From Archangium minus (GTDB taxonomy: Bacteria; Myxococcota; Myxococcia; Myxococcales; Myxococcaceae), in assembly GCF_044360475.1 (NCBI RefSeq), contig NZ_CP043494.1, positions 11,160,001 to 11,224,000 of the forward strand: a stretch of 64,000 bases of DNA. The letters are read 5' to 3'. Position 1 is the first letter of the stretch. Every line of letters begins with the position of its first letter. The translations under genes and the position numbers were made by a program. Below are positions 53,885-64,000 of this stretch, piece after piece. A model generated the notes under the pieces. The model saw only the letters and a program-made list of their open reading frames with translations. It made no database searches and was not told the origin of the DNA.

Positions 53885-56800
53885 GTGCGTTCTCACTTGT
53901 TAAGCATTTGGGGGGGCCTTGCCGCGTTGATGACAGCGGCCGGGGCCTCCGCCCAGAGTCAGACGTTCTCGGACGCTCTCGTCCAACCCCCCTCGCTGGC
54001 GGCACCGCAGCGTGGCTCGCTCAAGGGCCAATTGGCATCCGTCGCCTTCGGGGTTTCGGATGTCAGCCGGGGAGCCTTCACCCTACCTTCTCCCTTCTCC
54101 GCACCCACGGAACGGGGGCCGCTGCTGTCCAATCCCTTCCCCCAGTACTCGCCCGACAGCGGGCTGTCCGAGTGGGGCGCGGGCTGGAGGAACGCGCTCG
54201 CCATCACCCGCCATGCCCTGGGCCACCTCGACTACAGCACTGACACCCTCACGGGCCCGTGGGGGGAGATGCATCGGGGCTCGGATGGATTTTGGTACCC
54301 CAAGGGATTGTCCGCGCACGTCCGCGTGGAACAACTTCCCGACACGCTCATCGCCTATCTGCCCGACGGCAGCCGTTCCACTTTCGGGGGCACCGCCCGC
54401 GAGACGACCGCCCAGGGGACCTACGCATGGTGGCTCACCGAAACCCAGAACCCTCAGGGCCGCCTCACCCGCTTCACCTATGACATCAATGCCTCTGGCC
54501 GCCGCTTTCTCAAGACGGTTCGCTACGGCGGACTGGGCGAGGACTTCCAGTACCAGGTGGAGCTCGAATACGAAAACATTCGCGTGCCCCTCTCCGATTG
54601 GAACTCCTCCGAGGAGCGTGTGTTGGATCGGCGCGTGCGAAACGTCATCGTCCGCGCGGTCAACACCTCCACGGGGACGCTCCAGGAACGCTGGCGTCAC
54701 ACCCTCACCTATGCCGAGGAGGCCAACAGCCCCGCCTTCTACCTGGCCCAGGTGACGCGCACCTTCGCGTCGGGAGAGCAGGCTCCCGCCACGAGCTACA
54801 CATACAACACGGGGAGCCAGCGTCTGTCCGCAGTGCAGTTCCGGCCCGTGACCCAATTCGACTCCGTCCTCAAACGCTTCCGGCGCGACACCCTCTTCCC
54901 CACGCGCTCCGCTCTGGTGGATCTGGACGAGGACGGCCGCATCGACCTGGAGGACAGCGCCTCCTTGACCGTGGCGCGCCAGGACAACACGGGCTTCACC
55001 TTTGAATCACTCGCGCCCGCCTCTGGCACGGTCCACACCCGTTGCCGTCTGGCACCCAGCAGCGCCAATCCACCCCGGTTGCTGGTGAAGATGCGTCCCG
55101 AGGACAAAACGCCCCGGGTGCTGGACATGCGCTTTGGCCTCGATCCCGGGAAGACACAGATGACGTTGTGTGGCCGTGATGGAGTGCCTGTCCACCAGTC
55201 CTTCATTCCAGGCAACTGGCAGTTCGACGAAACCAACCCCCTGGCCACCAACACCCGTCTGGCCGACGTCACGGGAGATCAACGTCCGGACCTCATCCAG
55301 CTCCAGGATGGCGGCTACCTGTTGGCGCGCAACGTCAGTACCTCCAGCACCTATGCCTTCGCGGCGCCCCAGCACCACAGCCTCACGCCGTCCTTCCTCC
55401 CGTCCATGTCCTGGCTCCACGACATGAATGGCGATGGCCTCGCCGACATCGTGGGCCGCTTCGACGGGGGCCTGGTCGTCTGGTTTGGCAAGGGCCAGGG
55501 CGCATTCGAGACCGCGGGCCGCACCCTCCCCTTCTACGCGGACCTCGCCTTGATGGGAGGTCTGGACGCCTATTCCTTCACCTTCCTCGACGCCAACAAG
55601 GATGGCACCACCGACGTCCTGCTCTCCCAGAATGACGTCAACTACATGTTCGTCAACGACGGACGCCGTTTCTCCTATGTGCGGATGCCCGCCCTGCGGA
55701 CCCTGGCGAGCACCCCTCACGCCAGGCCCGTCGTGGCGGATATCGCCGGCAGCGGCAACACGGAGTTGGTGGCCGTTCCCACGGAAGGCAGCGCGCTCTC
55801 GCTCGCCTTCGCGGAGGCGAGTACCGGATTGATGGCCACGGCGAATGACGGCATGGGCTCGCTGCTGCGCTTCTCCTATGGCCGGGCGCCCGCGCGACCC
55901 GGGGTGGCCCAGCGCGCGGTGGTGTTGTCGGCCCTGGACGTCGAGACGTCAGGCTATGATCCGGTGCGCTACACGTATGACTATGAGGGAGCCACGGTCC
56001 ACACGGTCGGGCACCACCTGCTGGGCTTCACAACGGTGACGCGCACCGCGCCGTCCCAGACCCACACCGCCCACTTCCTCCAGGACGACACCACCTCGGG
56101 ACTGCTCCTGGATCAATCCGAGCGCGACGTGCTCACGCCGGACGTGCTGCGCTTCTCCGCGTTCGACTATGACGCCGTCACCTTCCAGGGGCTGCCCTGG
56201 CGCCGGCTCAAGGAGGAGCGCACGGGCTACCGCGACGGCGCGTCGAGTCCCGGCATCGAGGTCGACGAACGCACCGAGTACCTCGTCTACCAGGCGGACG
56301 TGTGCCCCTCGGAGATGGTGCGAACCACCCGGCATGGCACGCTCACCACGACGAGGACCCGCGCCTGGTTGCCCGCGCTCTCCCAGCACCTGCACTGCCT
56401 GGACGAAGGCATCTCCTTGAGGGGAACCCATTCGTCCAAGCCCCTGAACTTCCTCCACCAGGCGCGCCTGTCACGCAACACGGTGGGTCAGGTGGAGCGG
56501 GTGGAGAGCCTGGATGGGTCCGAGGTGATGACACTCCAGGAGGTGATCTACCGCTCGGATCATCTGGTGGATCACATCACGGTACCGGGCCGGGGCACCA
56601 CCTGGTTCGACTGGCAACCCGGCACCTCGCGACTGCAGCGCGTGGAGGCACCGGACGGCGTGGTGGTACGAGCCACGTCCTTCCATCCGATGACGGATGC
56701 GCTCCTCGGACTCACCACCTCGCGAGGCCTGAACAGCGTGACGCAGAACTTCCGCTACGACGGACAGGAGCGTCTGGTGAAGCAGTGGGACGATCTGGGC

Positions 56801-59548
56801 GGTGCCAGCGAGACGACACCCAACCTCCTGCTCGCCTACCGCTACGCCACCGCCACCCAGCCTGGAAACGTGGCGATAAAGACCCTGGTGGACGCGTCCC
56901 TGGGCGTCTTCAACACGTCCGTGGAGTGGCAGACCGGTGCCGGAGAAGGCGTGGCGCAAGCGGTGCGCACTCCCGACGGATGGGTGGTGGATGGGCTCAC
57001 CACACGCAGCCGCAACCTGCTGGAAGTCAAGACGCACGTGAGGCCCGCGCTTGATGCCCAGACGGACGTGACGACCCTGGACTATGCACGTCTGCTCGCG
57101 AACACGGATGTGGTGAGCACCCTGCGCACGTCTGGCCTGGGTGAGGAAGCCGAATCCATCACCCGGCTGCACGCGGACGTCACGCGCCAGCAGCGCACCC
57201 AGTGGTCCCTGGAGGATGGACTGCTGCGGCAGGAGGCCATCGAGAATAATACCCACAGCCAGCGGCGCTACCTGGACGCCAGCAAACTCCTGGTGGCCTA
57301 CGAGGACGAGGCCCGTGCCCGGTACACGTACACCTATGACGCCCTCGGACGACTGCGGCAGGTCCAACTGCCAGGTGGAAAGACCCACCACGTCTCCTTC
57401 GACGGACATGGGCGCGCGACGTGCGTGGTGCGAGATGGCGTGGCCTCCGTGACCTATACCTACGTGCCGGGCACGATGTTGCAGTCGAAGAAGATCTTCC
57501 GCACGACCCAGGGCCAGCCGATCCGCGAGGAGTCGTATGCGTACGACGCCATTGGTCGCAAGCTCAGCGACCTCCACACCGACGTGGTCAGCGGAGCCAC
57601 CCAGACCCACCGTTACTACTACGACGGTGCGACTCCCGAGGAGCCCCTTCGCAGGGACATGCCCGGATTGCTCACCGCGGTGGAGGGCGACGACTTCCAG
57701 AAGCGCTTCTCCTACCGCGCGGATGGCAAGGTCACCTACCACTCCCTGCGCCTGTCCAACTGGCGCACGGTGGACTCCGCGTTGAGCTACCGGGAAAACG
57801 GAAGCGTCCGCGAGGAGGTGGTGTGCCTGCGTGACACGTCAGGCGCCATCCTTCAATGCACGACACAACGCAACACGCCGGACGCGTTCGGGCGAACCGG
57901 GTTCATGTACCTCAACGGCAACCTGCTGGCCTCGCTCGCCTACAACGGACAGGGACAACTCGCCACCGTCAGCCTCAACGGCAGCGGCCAGGTGACCTTC
58001 TCCTATGACAGCCTCACCCGTGCGCCCGTGGGCTTCAGCCTGGCCACCTCTTCCCTGAGGTCCTCCACATCCTGGCGCCATGACTCCCGGGGCCTCATCG
58101 GCAGCGAGACACTCTCGGTGGGCACGCTCAGCCTGCAACGCCTCCACGGCTACTCCGCCCAGCGCTTCCTCGCCACCACCACCGACGCACAGGGCTCGTA
58201 CGGCTATGACCATGACGCCTCGGGGCTCCCCAGGACCATCACGGAGGATGGTGTCACGCGCACGATCACCCAGGTGGGTAACACCCTCCAGGTGGGTGGC
58301 GTCACGTACACCTTCGACGGTCTCGGCCGCACCGTGAGCAAGGACGATCTCACCCTCGCCTACGGTCCCAACGGGCACCTGAGCCGCGCCACCCGCGGCG
58401 AGCGCAGCTGGGAGTACAGCTATGACGAGAAGGGGCAACGGCTGTTGAAGCGCGAGGGAGGCGTCATCCTCGCGGCCTACCTGCCGGGCGGTGCCTACCT
58501 CGATGCCACCGGTCTTACGCAACCCCTCCGCGTGGGAGGCCGTCTGATCGGCACCCTTCGGAACAACTCCTACCAACCGCTTGCCACCGACATGCGGGGC
58601 ACCGTGATGGCAGACACCGACGGGACACCGCGCATGGCCTCACCCTATGGCCAGCGCACCATCCATCCGGACTCCTCCGCGGCACTCGATTACGTGGAAA
58701 AGGGTTTCGATGCCGACCTCGGTCTCATCCGCATGGGGGTGCGCGATTACGATGCCTTCATCAACCGCTTCACCACGCCGGATCCGCTCTACCTCGAGAC
58801 GCCCGAGAAATGCCCGGCCAGTCCGCTAGACTGCAACCTGTACGGCTACGCACGCAATAATCCCCTGTCCTTCACGGATCCCTCCGGAATGGAGCCCACG
58901 ACCCGGCGAACCGGGGATCGTGTGAATCGGGAGTTCGAGCGGGACAATGAAAGGGGCACCAAACCTGGCGAAAACCCAAACAAAAGCAACTTCGCGAATG
59001 ATTGGGCCGGACGCGCCATCCTGCTACATTACCTCCGGGGTGGAGGTGACTGGGAGATTGTCAACGACTCCCAGTGGTCCGTTTACATGATGCAGAACGA
59101 CAAGCTCCGCCAGGCCACCGATACCCGTCTCGTCAGCATCGCGCTCCACGGCATCAAGAACAATCCAGGGGGAGGGCAGGTCGCAATCCAGGAGCAGTTC
59201 CATGTCGACATCAATAACGGAGAAGGGATCATCGGCTATGAGTACCTGCATGGCTCGAATCCCGCCGTGGGAGACTTCCAGATCACTGGAACCATGGACA
59301 TCCAGCTCAACAACAAACCTGGCGGCCCCACGTACTCGGTCTCGTTCAACGCGACGTACAAATGGAACGACATCATTGACAAGAACGCCAAATATACTTC
59401 CGATCAGATCAAGGATGCCTTCGCGAACATGATTACTCTTGGCAATGCCGAGCCCTACAACCTATCCATCTCCTGGCAGTCGAATCCGGTCTATTCATTC
59501 GATCCCAGGGGAACTCAGACAGGAGCCATTGGATGGCCGAGCAAATGA
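53885..59548 (+). CDS. Exported SpvB/RHS polymorphic toxin
   Basis: A 1,887-residue protein. Signal peptide to about residue 24 (AGASAQ). Then comes an SpvB/TcB-like start (GQLASVAFGVSDVSRGAFTL), FG-GAP/VCBS repeats with Ca-loop D-x-D/N (LADVTGDQRPDL, HDMNGDGLADI, LDANKDGTTDV; about 460-585), and YD/RHS repeats (YTYTYDALGRLRQV and many others; about 700-1600) that build a hollow shell. The shell ends in IRMGVRDYDAFINRFTTPDP and NPLSFTDPSG (about 1667). The 220-residue tip after it (WAGRAILLHYL, WEIVNDSQWSVYMM, FDPRGTQTGAIGWPS) is an unknown effector, less GC-rich. Start GTG behind AAGGAG. The next gene overlaps by 16 bases. Confidence 0.9.
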   Translation: MRSHLLSIWGGLAALMTAAGASAQSQTFSDALVQPPSLAAPQRGSLKGQLASVAFGVSDVSRGAFTLPSPFSAPTERGPLLSNPFPQYSPDSGLSEWGAGWRNALAITRHALGHLDYSTDTLTGPWGEMHRGSDGFWYPKGLSAHVRVEQLPDTLIAYLPDGSRSTFGGTARETTAQGTYAWWLTETQNPQGRLTRFTYDINASGRRFLKTVRYGGLGEDFQYQVELEYENIRVPLSDWNSSEERVLDRRVRNVIVRAVNTSTGTLQERWRHTLTYAEEANSPAFYLAQVTRTFASGEQAPATSYTYNTGSQRLSAVQFRPVTQFDSVLKRFRRDTLFPTRSALVDLDEDGRIDLEDSASLTVARQDNTGFTFESLAPASGTVHTRCRLAPSSANPPRLLVKMRPEDKTPRVLDMRFGLDPGKTQMTLCGRDGVPVHQSFIPGNWQFDETNPLATNTRLADVTGDQRPDLIQLQDGGYLLARNVSTSSTYAFAAPQHHSLTPSFLPSMSWLHDMNGDGLADIVGRFDGGLVVWFGKGQGAFETAGRTLPFYADLALMGGLDAYSFTFLDANKDGTTDVLLSQNDVNYMFVNDGRRFSYVRMPALRTLASTPHARPVVADIAGSGNTELVAVPTEGSALSLAFAEASTGLMATANDGMGSLLRFSYGRAPARPGVAQRAVVLSALDVETSGYDPVRYTYDYEGATVHTVGHHLLGFTTVTRTAPSQTHTAHFLQDDTTSGLLLDQSERDVLTPDVLRFSAFDYDAVTFQGLPWRRLKEERTGYRDGASSPGIEVDERTEYLVYQADVCPSEMVRTTRHGTLTTTRTRAWLPALSQHLHCLDEGISLRGTHSSKPLNFLHQARLSRNTVGQVERVESLDGSEVMTLQEVIYRSDHLVDHITVPGRGTTWFDWQPGTSRLQRVEAPDGVVVRATSFHPMTDALLGLTTSRGLNSVTQNFRYDGQERLVKQWDDLGGASETTPNLLLAYRYATATQPGNVAIKTLVDASLGVFNTSVEWQTGAGEGVAQAVRTPDGWVVDGLTTRSRNLLEVKTHVRPALDAQTDVTTLDYARLLANTDVVSTLRTSGLGEEAESITRLHADVTRQQRTQWSLEDGLLRQEAIENNTHSQRRYLDASKLLVAYEDEARARYTYTYDALGRLRQVQLPGGKTHHVSFDGHGRATCVVRDGVASVTYTYVPGTMLQSKKIFRTTQGQPIREESYAYDAIGRKLSDLHTDVVSGATQTHRYYYDGATPEEPLRRDMPGLLTAVEGDDFQKRFSYRADGKVTYHSLRLSNWRTVDSALSYRENGSVREEVVCLRDTSGAILQCTTQRNTPDAFGRTGFMYLNGNLLASLAYNGQGQLATVSLNGSGQVTFSYDSLTRAPVGFSLATSSLRSSTSWRHDSRGLIGSETLSVGTLSLQRLHGYSAQRFLATTTDAQGSYGYDHDASGLPRTITEDGVTRTITQVGNTLQVGGVTYTFDGLGRTVSKDDLTLAYGPNGHLSRATRGERSWEYSYDEKGQRLLKREGGVILAAYLPGGAYLDATGLTQPLRVGGRLIGTLRNNSYQPLATDMRGTVMADTDGTPRMASPYGQRTIHPDSSAALDYVEKGFDADLGLIRMGVRDYDAFINRFTTPDPLYLETPEKCPASPLDCNLYGYARNNPLSFTDPSGMEPTTRRTGDRVNREFERDNERGTKPGENPNKSNFANDWAGRAILLHYLRGGGDWEIVNDSQWSVYMMQNDKLRQATDTRLVSIALHGIKNNPGGGQVAIQEQFHVDINNGEGIIGYEYLHGSNPAVGDFQITGTMDIQLNNKPGGPTYSVSFNATYKWNDIIDKNAKYTSDQIKDAFANMITLGNAEPYNLSISWQSNPVYSFDPRGTQTGAIGWPSK

Positions 59549-59991
59549 CGCGGCGCTTTCTAGGAGGATTGCTGCTCGTCGTCCTGGCTGGGACATGGGT
59601 GGGTTGTCCTGCCAAGAGCCCCGCCCCCATCCCCTCTCCTTCGGGGCGTTACCAACTCCAACCCTTCCAGGAAGTGGATGGCCGGGGGACCCGTTGGATG
59701 AGCTTCCACATCAATGACGCCGCGACGGGAAACAAGGTCTTCACGTGCCCCGAGCGCTGGCTCAGCGGACACCGGACGGACTTCCACTGGGATGAGCAGG
59801 ACCGGGCATGGGTCCTCTCGAGCGATGTGGGGGTGAGCGTCTGGGCGGCCACCCCCTCGGGCTCCTGGCAGCGCGTCGCGCAAGAGGACGCGGAGCGGTT
59901 GCTGCCTCCGGAACCCATCCGGAAGTATCACGACCAGTTCCCCTCATTGAAAGGCAAGTGGCCCGCGACGCCGCTGCCCGCGCCCCAGTAG
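59533..59991 (+). CDS. Lipoprotein, probable immunity to the RHS effector
   Basis: A 152-residue lipoprotein, its ATG lying 16 bases inside the RHS gene. The signal is FLGGLLLVVLAGTWVGC (Cys22) and the mature domain is compact (SFHINDAATGNKVFTCPERW, GHRTDFHWDEQDRAWVLSSD). In polymorphic toxin loci the gene coupled to the toxin tip is normally the immunity gene; a lipoprotein would protect on the periplasmic side, implying that the effector acts there, for instance on cell-wall precursors or membranes. The function itself is not visible in the sequence. Confidence 0.65.
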   Translation: MAEQMTRRFLGGLLLVVLAGTWVGCPAKSPAPIPSPSGRYQLQPFQEVDGRGTRWMSFHINDAATGNKVFTCPERWLSGHRTDFHWDEQDRAWVLSSDVGVSVWAATPSGSWQRVAQEDAERLLPPEPIRKYHDQFPSLKGKWPATPLPAPQ

Positions 59992-59999
59992 AACCCGAC

Positions 60000-60294
60000 G
60001 GCGAGCACCCTCGAGGTGCTCGCCGGAGAGGTCGAATACCCGGGCGGGCTGGTGTCCCCGCCCGGGCCATAACGCGTGCTCCTGGGTAGCAAGGTGGTGG
60101 TGGAACTGACCGAGCCCTGCGCGCCCTGCTCGAAGCTCGAGCGCATCCGCCAGGGGTTGCTGAAGGAGTCCTGGGGCCGGCGGGGTCAGCTCGCCCAGGT
60201 ACTTCGCGGAGGCACGGTGCGGGAGGGGGATGGCGTGCGCCTGCTCGACGTCAACCCCGACGCGCCCCGCCCCATTCGCCCGAAGCTGCCCTGA
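60000..60294 (+). pseudogene. Broken MOSC gene copy
   Basis: From 60092 to the stop this is a near copy of the intact MOSC gene (KVVVELTEPCAPCSKLERIR, then GDGVRLLDVNPDAPRPIR). Upstream the likeness fades; in frame a TAA stands at 60070-60072 within PPGP-stop-RVLLGS, and the N-terminal half is missing. A residual reading from GTG 60076 gives 72 codons, unlikely to fold. Confidence 0.75.
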
Positions 60295-60347
60295 TCAACG
60301 CCCCCAGAGGCGGCCCAAGTCCAGGGCGAGCACTTCGAAGGGCTCGG
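60092..60347 (+). repeat. Right 256-bp direct repeat flanking the toxin island
   Basis: Gap-free match to 47478-47733, same orientation. It covers the MOSC 3' part, the TGATCA junction and the 3' end of the intact Uma2 gene. Confidence 0.85.
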
Positions 60348-60861
60348 CGTTCACCGTCACCTCGCCCTCGTGCGTGCCCAGCACCGACCAGCGGCTGTTC
60401 TCCAGCCGGAACACTTCCAGCGTCCTTATCGCTGGATCCACGAGCCACAGGTTCTTCACGCCTTCGCGTGCGTACGAGCCCATCTTCCGGCCCTTGTCGA
60501 TCGTCACCGTCGAAGGAGAGAGCACCTCGCAGACCCAGTCTGGCGCGAACTCGATACCCACCTGCTCGGGAATCTCGGGCATCCGCTCGCGATGCCACGC
60601 AGCCAGGTCTGGCACCAGCACTTCGCCGCCCAGGTGCAACTCGGGCTCGACGAGAAGCACCCAACCCCCGGGCCCCTCCTCTCCCGCGTCCCGGTCAAAC
60701 GGGCTCAGTGCCCTGATGAGGCGAACGGTCGCCCGACTCTGTATCGGTCTCGGCCTCGGGCTGACGTACAGCTCGCCGCCAATAATTTCGCCCACCTGAT
60801 GGGGCGGGAGCGCCTTCAAGTCCGCGTATGCGGCTTCGCGCCGGGGCGGTTCGTCGGCCAT
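60295..60861 (-). CDS. Uma2-family (DUF820) PD-(D/E)XK protein
   Basis: A 188-residue protein of the Uma2 family. The restriction-endonuclease-like core is visible as EVLVPDLAAWHRERMP (Asp), WVCEVLSPSTVTIDKGRKM (E-x-L in the place of E-x-K, then Lys) and GVKNLWLVDPAIRTLEVFRL. The N-terminus ADLKALPPHQVGEIIGGELY is the usual entry. Uma2 proteins are abundant in myxobacteria and cyanobacteria and are assumed nucleases, without firm biological role. Its stop codon abuts the stop of the broken MOSC copy. Confidence 0.88.
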   Translation of the reverse strand: MADEPPRREAAYADLKALPPHQVGEIIGGELYVSPRPRPIQSRATVRLIRALSPFDRDAGEEGPGGWVLLVEPELHLGGEVLVPDLAAWHRERMPEIPEQVGIEFAPDWVCEVLSPSTVTIDKGRKMGSYAREGVKNLWLVDPAIRTLEVFRLENSRWSVLGTHEGEVTVNAEPFEVLALDLGRLWGR

Positions 60862-60972
60862 GTGGCACCTTTGAAGTCGGGTGGGACAACTGGGTTTTCT
60901 GACTCATTCGCCCAGTATGTACCTGACCTCTGACGTCCTGCCGCGCTACAGGAGAAGAACCCGGGATGCCCG

Positions 60973-61009
60973 TTACCCTCACCCCCCGCCCTCCCCCGAG
61001 GGGGGAGGG
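60973..61009. repeat. REP-like palindromic repeat
   Basis: ACCCTCACCCCCCGCCCTCC with arms CCCTCCCCC-GAG-GGGGGAGGG, a variant of the palindrome at 11225-11263. Here it is intergenic, between the Uma2 and PspC genes. Confidence 0.65.
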
Positions 61010-61053
61010 GGCCCTCGCCCGGCTTTTACAAAATTACCGGGGGCAGGCGGGCT

Positions 61054-61419
61054 TCAGACCCTGCGCTCCATCCGGGGCTCCTCCACGGGCGCGCCCGCGG
61101 CCTTCCCCACCCAGCTCATCACTCGCTGCACCGGCGCACGCCCTATCGCCGTCGGCGGCGTGAGCATCCACAGCAGCAGGTAGACCCCCAGCGCTGACCC
61201 GCCCGTCACGACCAGCGCCAGCACGAACGCCACCCGCACCAGCCCCACGTCCAGGCCCAACTGTCTCGCCAACGCGAGGCACACCCCCGCCACCACCCGC
61301 CCCTCTCCCCCTCGGTGCATCGGCCCCGGCGCCGCCTGCCGCTCCCGGCAGTGCGGGCACTTCGCGGCATCCGCCCGGATGTCCATCCTGCACGCCACGC
61401 ACTGCTTCGTCTCTTCCAT
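61054..61419 (-). CDS. PspC domain protein with zinc ribbon
   Basis: A 121-residue protein. A ribbon C-x2-C...C-x2-C (CVACRMDIRADAAKCPHC) opens it, then the PspC domain: GEGRVVAGVCLALARQLGLD and a membrane helix VRVAFVLALVVTGGSALGVY ending LLLWMLTPP. PspC proteins sense or signal envelope stress at the inner membrane. The ATG at 61419 (MEETKQCVACR) is preferred; an ATG five codons earlier (61434) is possible. Divergent from aceB. Confidence 0.82.
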   Translation of the reverse strand: MEETKQCVACRMDIRADAAKCPHCRERQAAPGPMHRGGEGRVVAGVCLALARQLGLDVGLVRVAFVLALVVTGGSALGVYLLLWMLTPPTAIGRAPVQRVMSWVGKAAGAPVEEPRMERRV

Positions 61420-61515
61420 GGCTCCGCTCCTCATGAAGGCCCACCCTCCCCGGCCTCTTTCCTCCCTACGAGCCATGTCTCCCCCTATTGCAGCCCCCCC
61501 TTTTTCGTTTTTTTC

Positions 61516-61556
61516 AGGTCGGTCAATTTACAAATTTAATCCCGACCGTGTTGACA
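61516..61556 (+). promoter_or_regulatory. Candidate aceB promoter/operator
   Basis: In an AT-rich patch ahead of aceB, GGTCGG (61517-61522) and CCGACC (61542-61547) form an inverted repeat enclosing a second small palindrome AATTT-AC-AAATT (61525-61536). TTGACA, a perfect -35 hexamer, stands at 61551-61556, though no good -10 follows at 17 bases. A regulator of the glyoxylate shunt may bind here. Confidence 0.4.
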
Positions 61557-61667
61557 GCCTTACAAACCTGTCGACTTTCGATCATAGGGGGTTCACACTG
61601 CCTCGGGACGGACACAGATTGGAGCCCGTTGGTGACTTTTACAACGCACTCCGTCAAGGAGCTTTGC

Positions 61668-63314
<1,647 letters not shown>

Positions 63315-63387
63315 GAGGCCGTCTTCAACGAACCGCAGTTCCTTCTCTTCCACACCGTAGCTACGAATTTCAGTGAGGAGCCGAGAC

Positions 63388-64000
63388 ATGTACGACGCCG
63401 TGACGATGAAGAATGACGCCTCTCCCCACGCCAAGCTCCACTCCCAGCGCTTCGAGGGAATCACCCGCAACTACTCGGAGGCGGATGTCGAGAAGCTTCG
63501 CGGCTCCATCCGCATCAGCTACACGCTGGCGGAGATGGGCTCGAAGCGGCTGTGGGAGCTCTTGAACACCAAGGACTATGTCCACGCGCTCGGCGCCCTC
63601 ACCGGCAACCAGGCCGTGCAGATGGTGCGCGCGGGCCTCGAGGCCATCTACCTCTCCGGCTGGCAGGTGGCGGCCGACGCCAACACCGCCGGGCAGATGT
63701 ACCCGGACCAGAGCCTCTACCCGGTGGACAGCGTCCCCAACGTGGTGCGCCGTATCAACTCCGCCCTGCGCCGCGCGGATCAGATTGACCACGCCGAGGG
63801 CAAGAACGACCGCTACTGGTTCGCCCCCATCATGGCGGACGCGGAGGCGGGCTTCGGCGGGCCGCTCAACGCCTATGAGCTGATGAAGTCGATGATTGAG
63901 GCGGGCGCCGCGGGCGTGCACTTCGAGGACCAGCTGGCCAGCGAGAAGAAGTGCGGCCACATGGGCGGCAAGGTGCTGGTGCCCACCAACAACTTCATCC
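63388..64000 (+). CDS. aceA: Isocitrate lyase, N-terminal part (runs off the right edge)
   Basis: The first 204 codons are present. Isocitrate lyase splits isocitrate into glyoxylate and succinate. Diagnostic blocks: GSIRISYTLAEMGSKRLWEL, LTGNQAVQMVRAGLEAIYLS, GWQVAADANTAGQMYPDQSL, PIMADAEAGFGGPLNAYELM with metal-binding Asp, and the active-site loop KKCGHMGGKVLVPT with its catalytic Cys. GAGGAG precedes the ATG at 63388. It forms an operon with aceB, so both shunt enzymes are made together for growth on acetate or lipids. The C-terminal half lies outside the window. Confidence 0.95.
   Translation, partial: MYDAVTMKNDASPHAKLHSQRFEGITRNYSEADVEKLRGSIRISYTLAEMGSKRLWELLNTKDYVHALGALTGNQAVQMVRAGLEAIYLSGWQVAADANTAGQMYPDQSLYPVDSVPNVVRRINSALRRADQIDHAEGKNDRYWFAPIMADAEAGFGGPLNAYELMKSMIEAGAAGVHFEDQLASEKKCGHMGGKVLVPTNNFI

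Noticed and set aside
57300..58500. Repetitive stretch considered as CRISPR or tandem repeat
   Set aside because: These are degenerate YD/RHS protein repeats in a continuous reading frame, without identical DNA repeats or uniform spacers.

Overview
The window reads as a chromosomal segment of a myxobacterium (Myxococcota, probably suborder Cystobacterineae). This is inferred from the very GC-rich, densely coding DNA, the unusually many lipoproteins, a SitA-like polymorphic toxin lipoprotein, and a retron whose reverse transcriptase has the long charged N-terminal extension known from myxobacterial retrons. No species is named. No rRNA, tRNA, IS element or CRISPR array was recognised.

Layout. 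1-3,877: end of a surface-polysaccharide locus (partial glycosyltransferase, beta-helix lipoprotein, Wzy/ligase-like membrane protein). 4,001-6,270: SitA-like toxin lipoprotein with a probable immunity gene. 6,292-11,658: one 1,788-residue membrane protein with a zinc ribbon and dozens of membrane segments. 11,807-14,175: FAD monooxygenase with a divergent AraC regulator. 14,202-16,126: argC-argB. 16,269-23,430: mostly small housekeeping or hypothetical genes (GNAT, lipoproteins, endonuclease III-like, cardiolipin synthase-like, GAF). 23,446-31,681: one strand carrying WGR/beta-propeller, WGR/HEAT-like, SWIM zinc-finger, a complete retron (msr-msd plus reverse transcriptase) and a small membrane protein, with almost no spacing. 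31,852-32,955: two small lipoproteins, one with a JAB-like HTHP motif. 33,061-47,680: metabolic and envelope genes (acyl-CoA synthetase, BON/SRPBCC protein, M48 peptidase, UshA-like nucleotidase, proline iminopeptidase-like hydrolase, ClpP, PLD nuclease, catalase-like protein, DoxX, D-threonine aldolase-like, FumC, MOSC). 47,784-59,991: an exported toxin island (ricin-type lectin, 1,529-residue lipoprotein, 1,887-residue SpvB/RHS protein, lipoprotein immunity candidate). 60,295-64,000: Uma2, PspC, then the glyoxylate shunt genes aceB-aceA.

Two points stand out. First, the retron: between the SWIM gene and the reverse transcriptase I can trace the a1/a2 inverted repeats, an msr stem with a UUU loop, and a long msd hairpin. 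The retron is tightly linked to three WGR/HEAT/SWIM genes, a combination I do not know as a described retron system. Second, the RHS island is bracketed by 256-bp direct repeats without indels (47,478-47,733 and 60,092-60,347). These split a convergent MOSC/Uma2 pair: the left side keeps a whole MOSC gene and a stump of Uma2, and the right side keeps a whole Uma2 and a broken MOSC. This looks like the footprint of island insertion.
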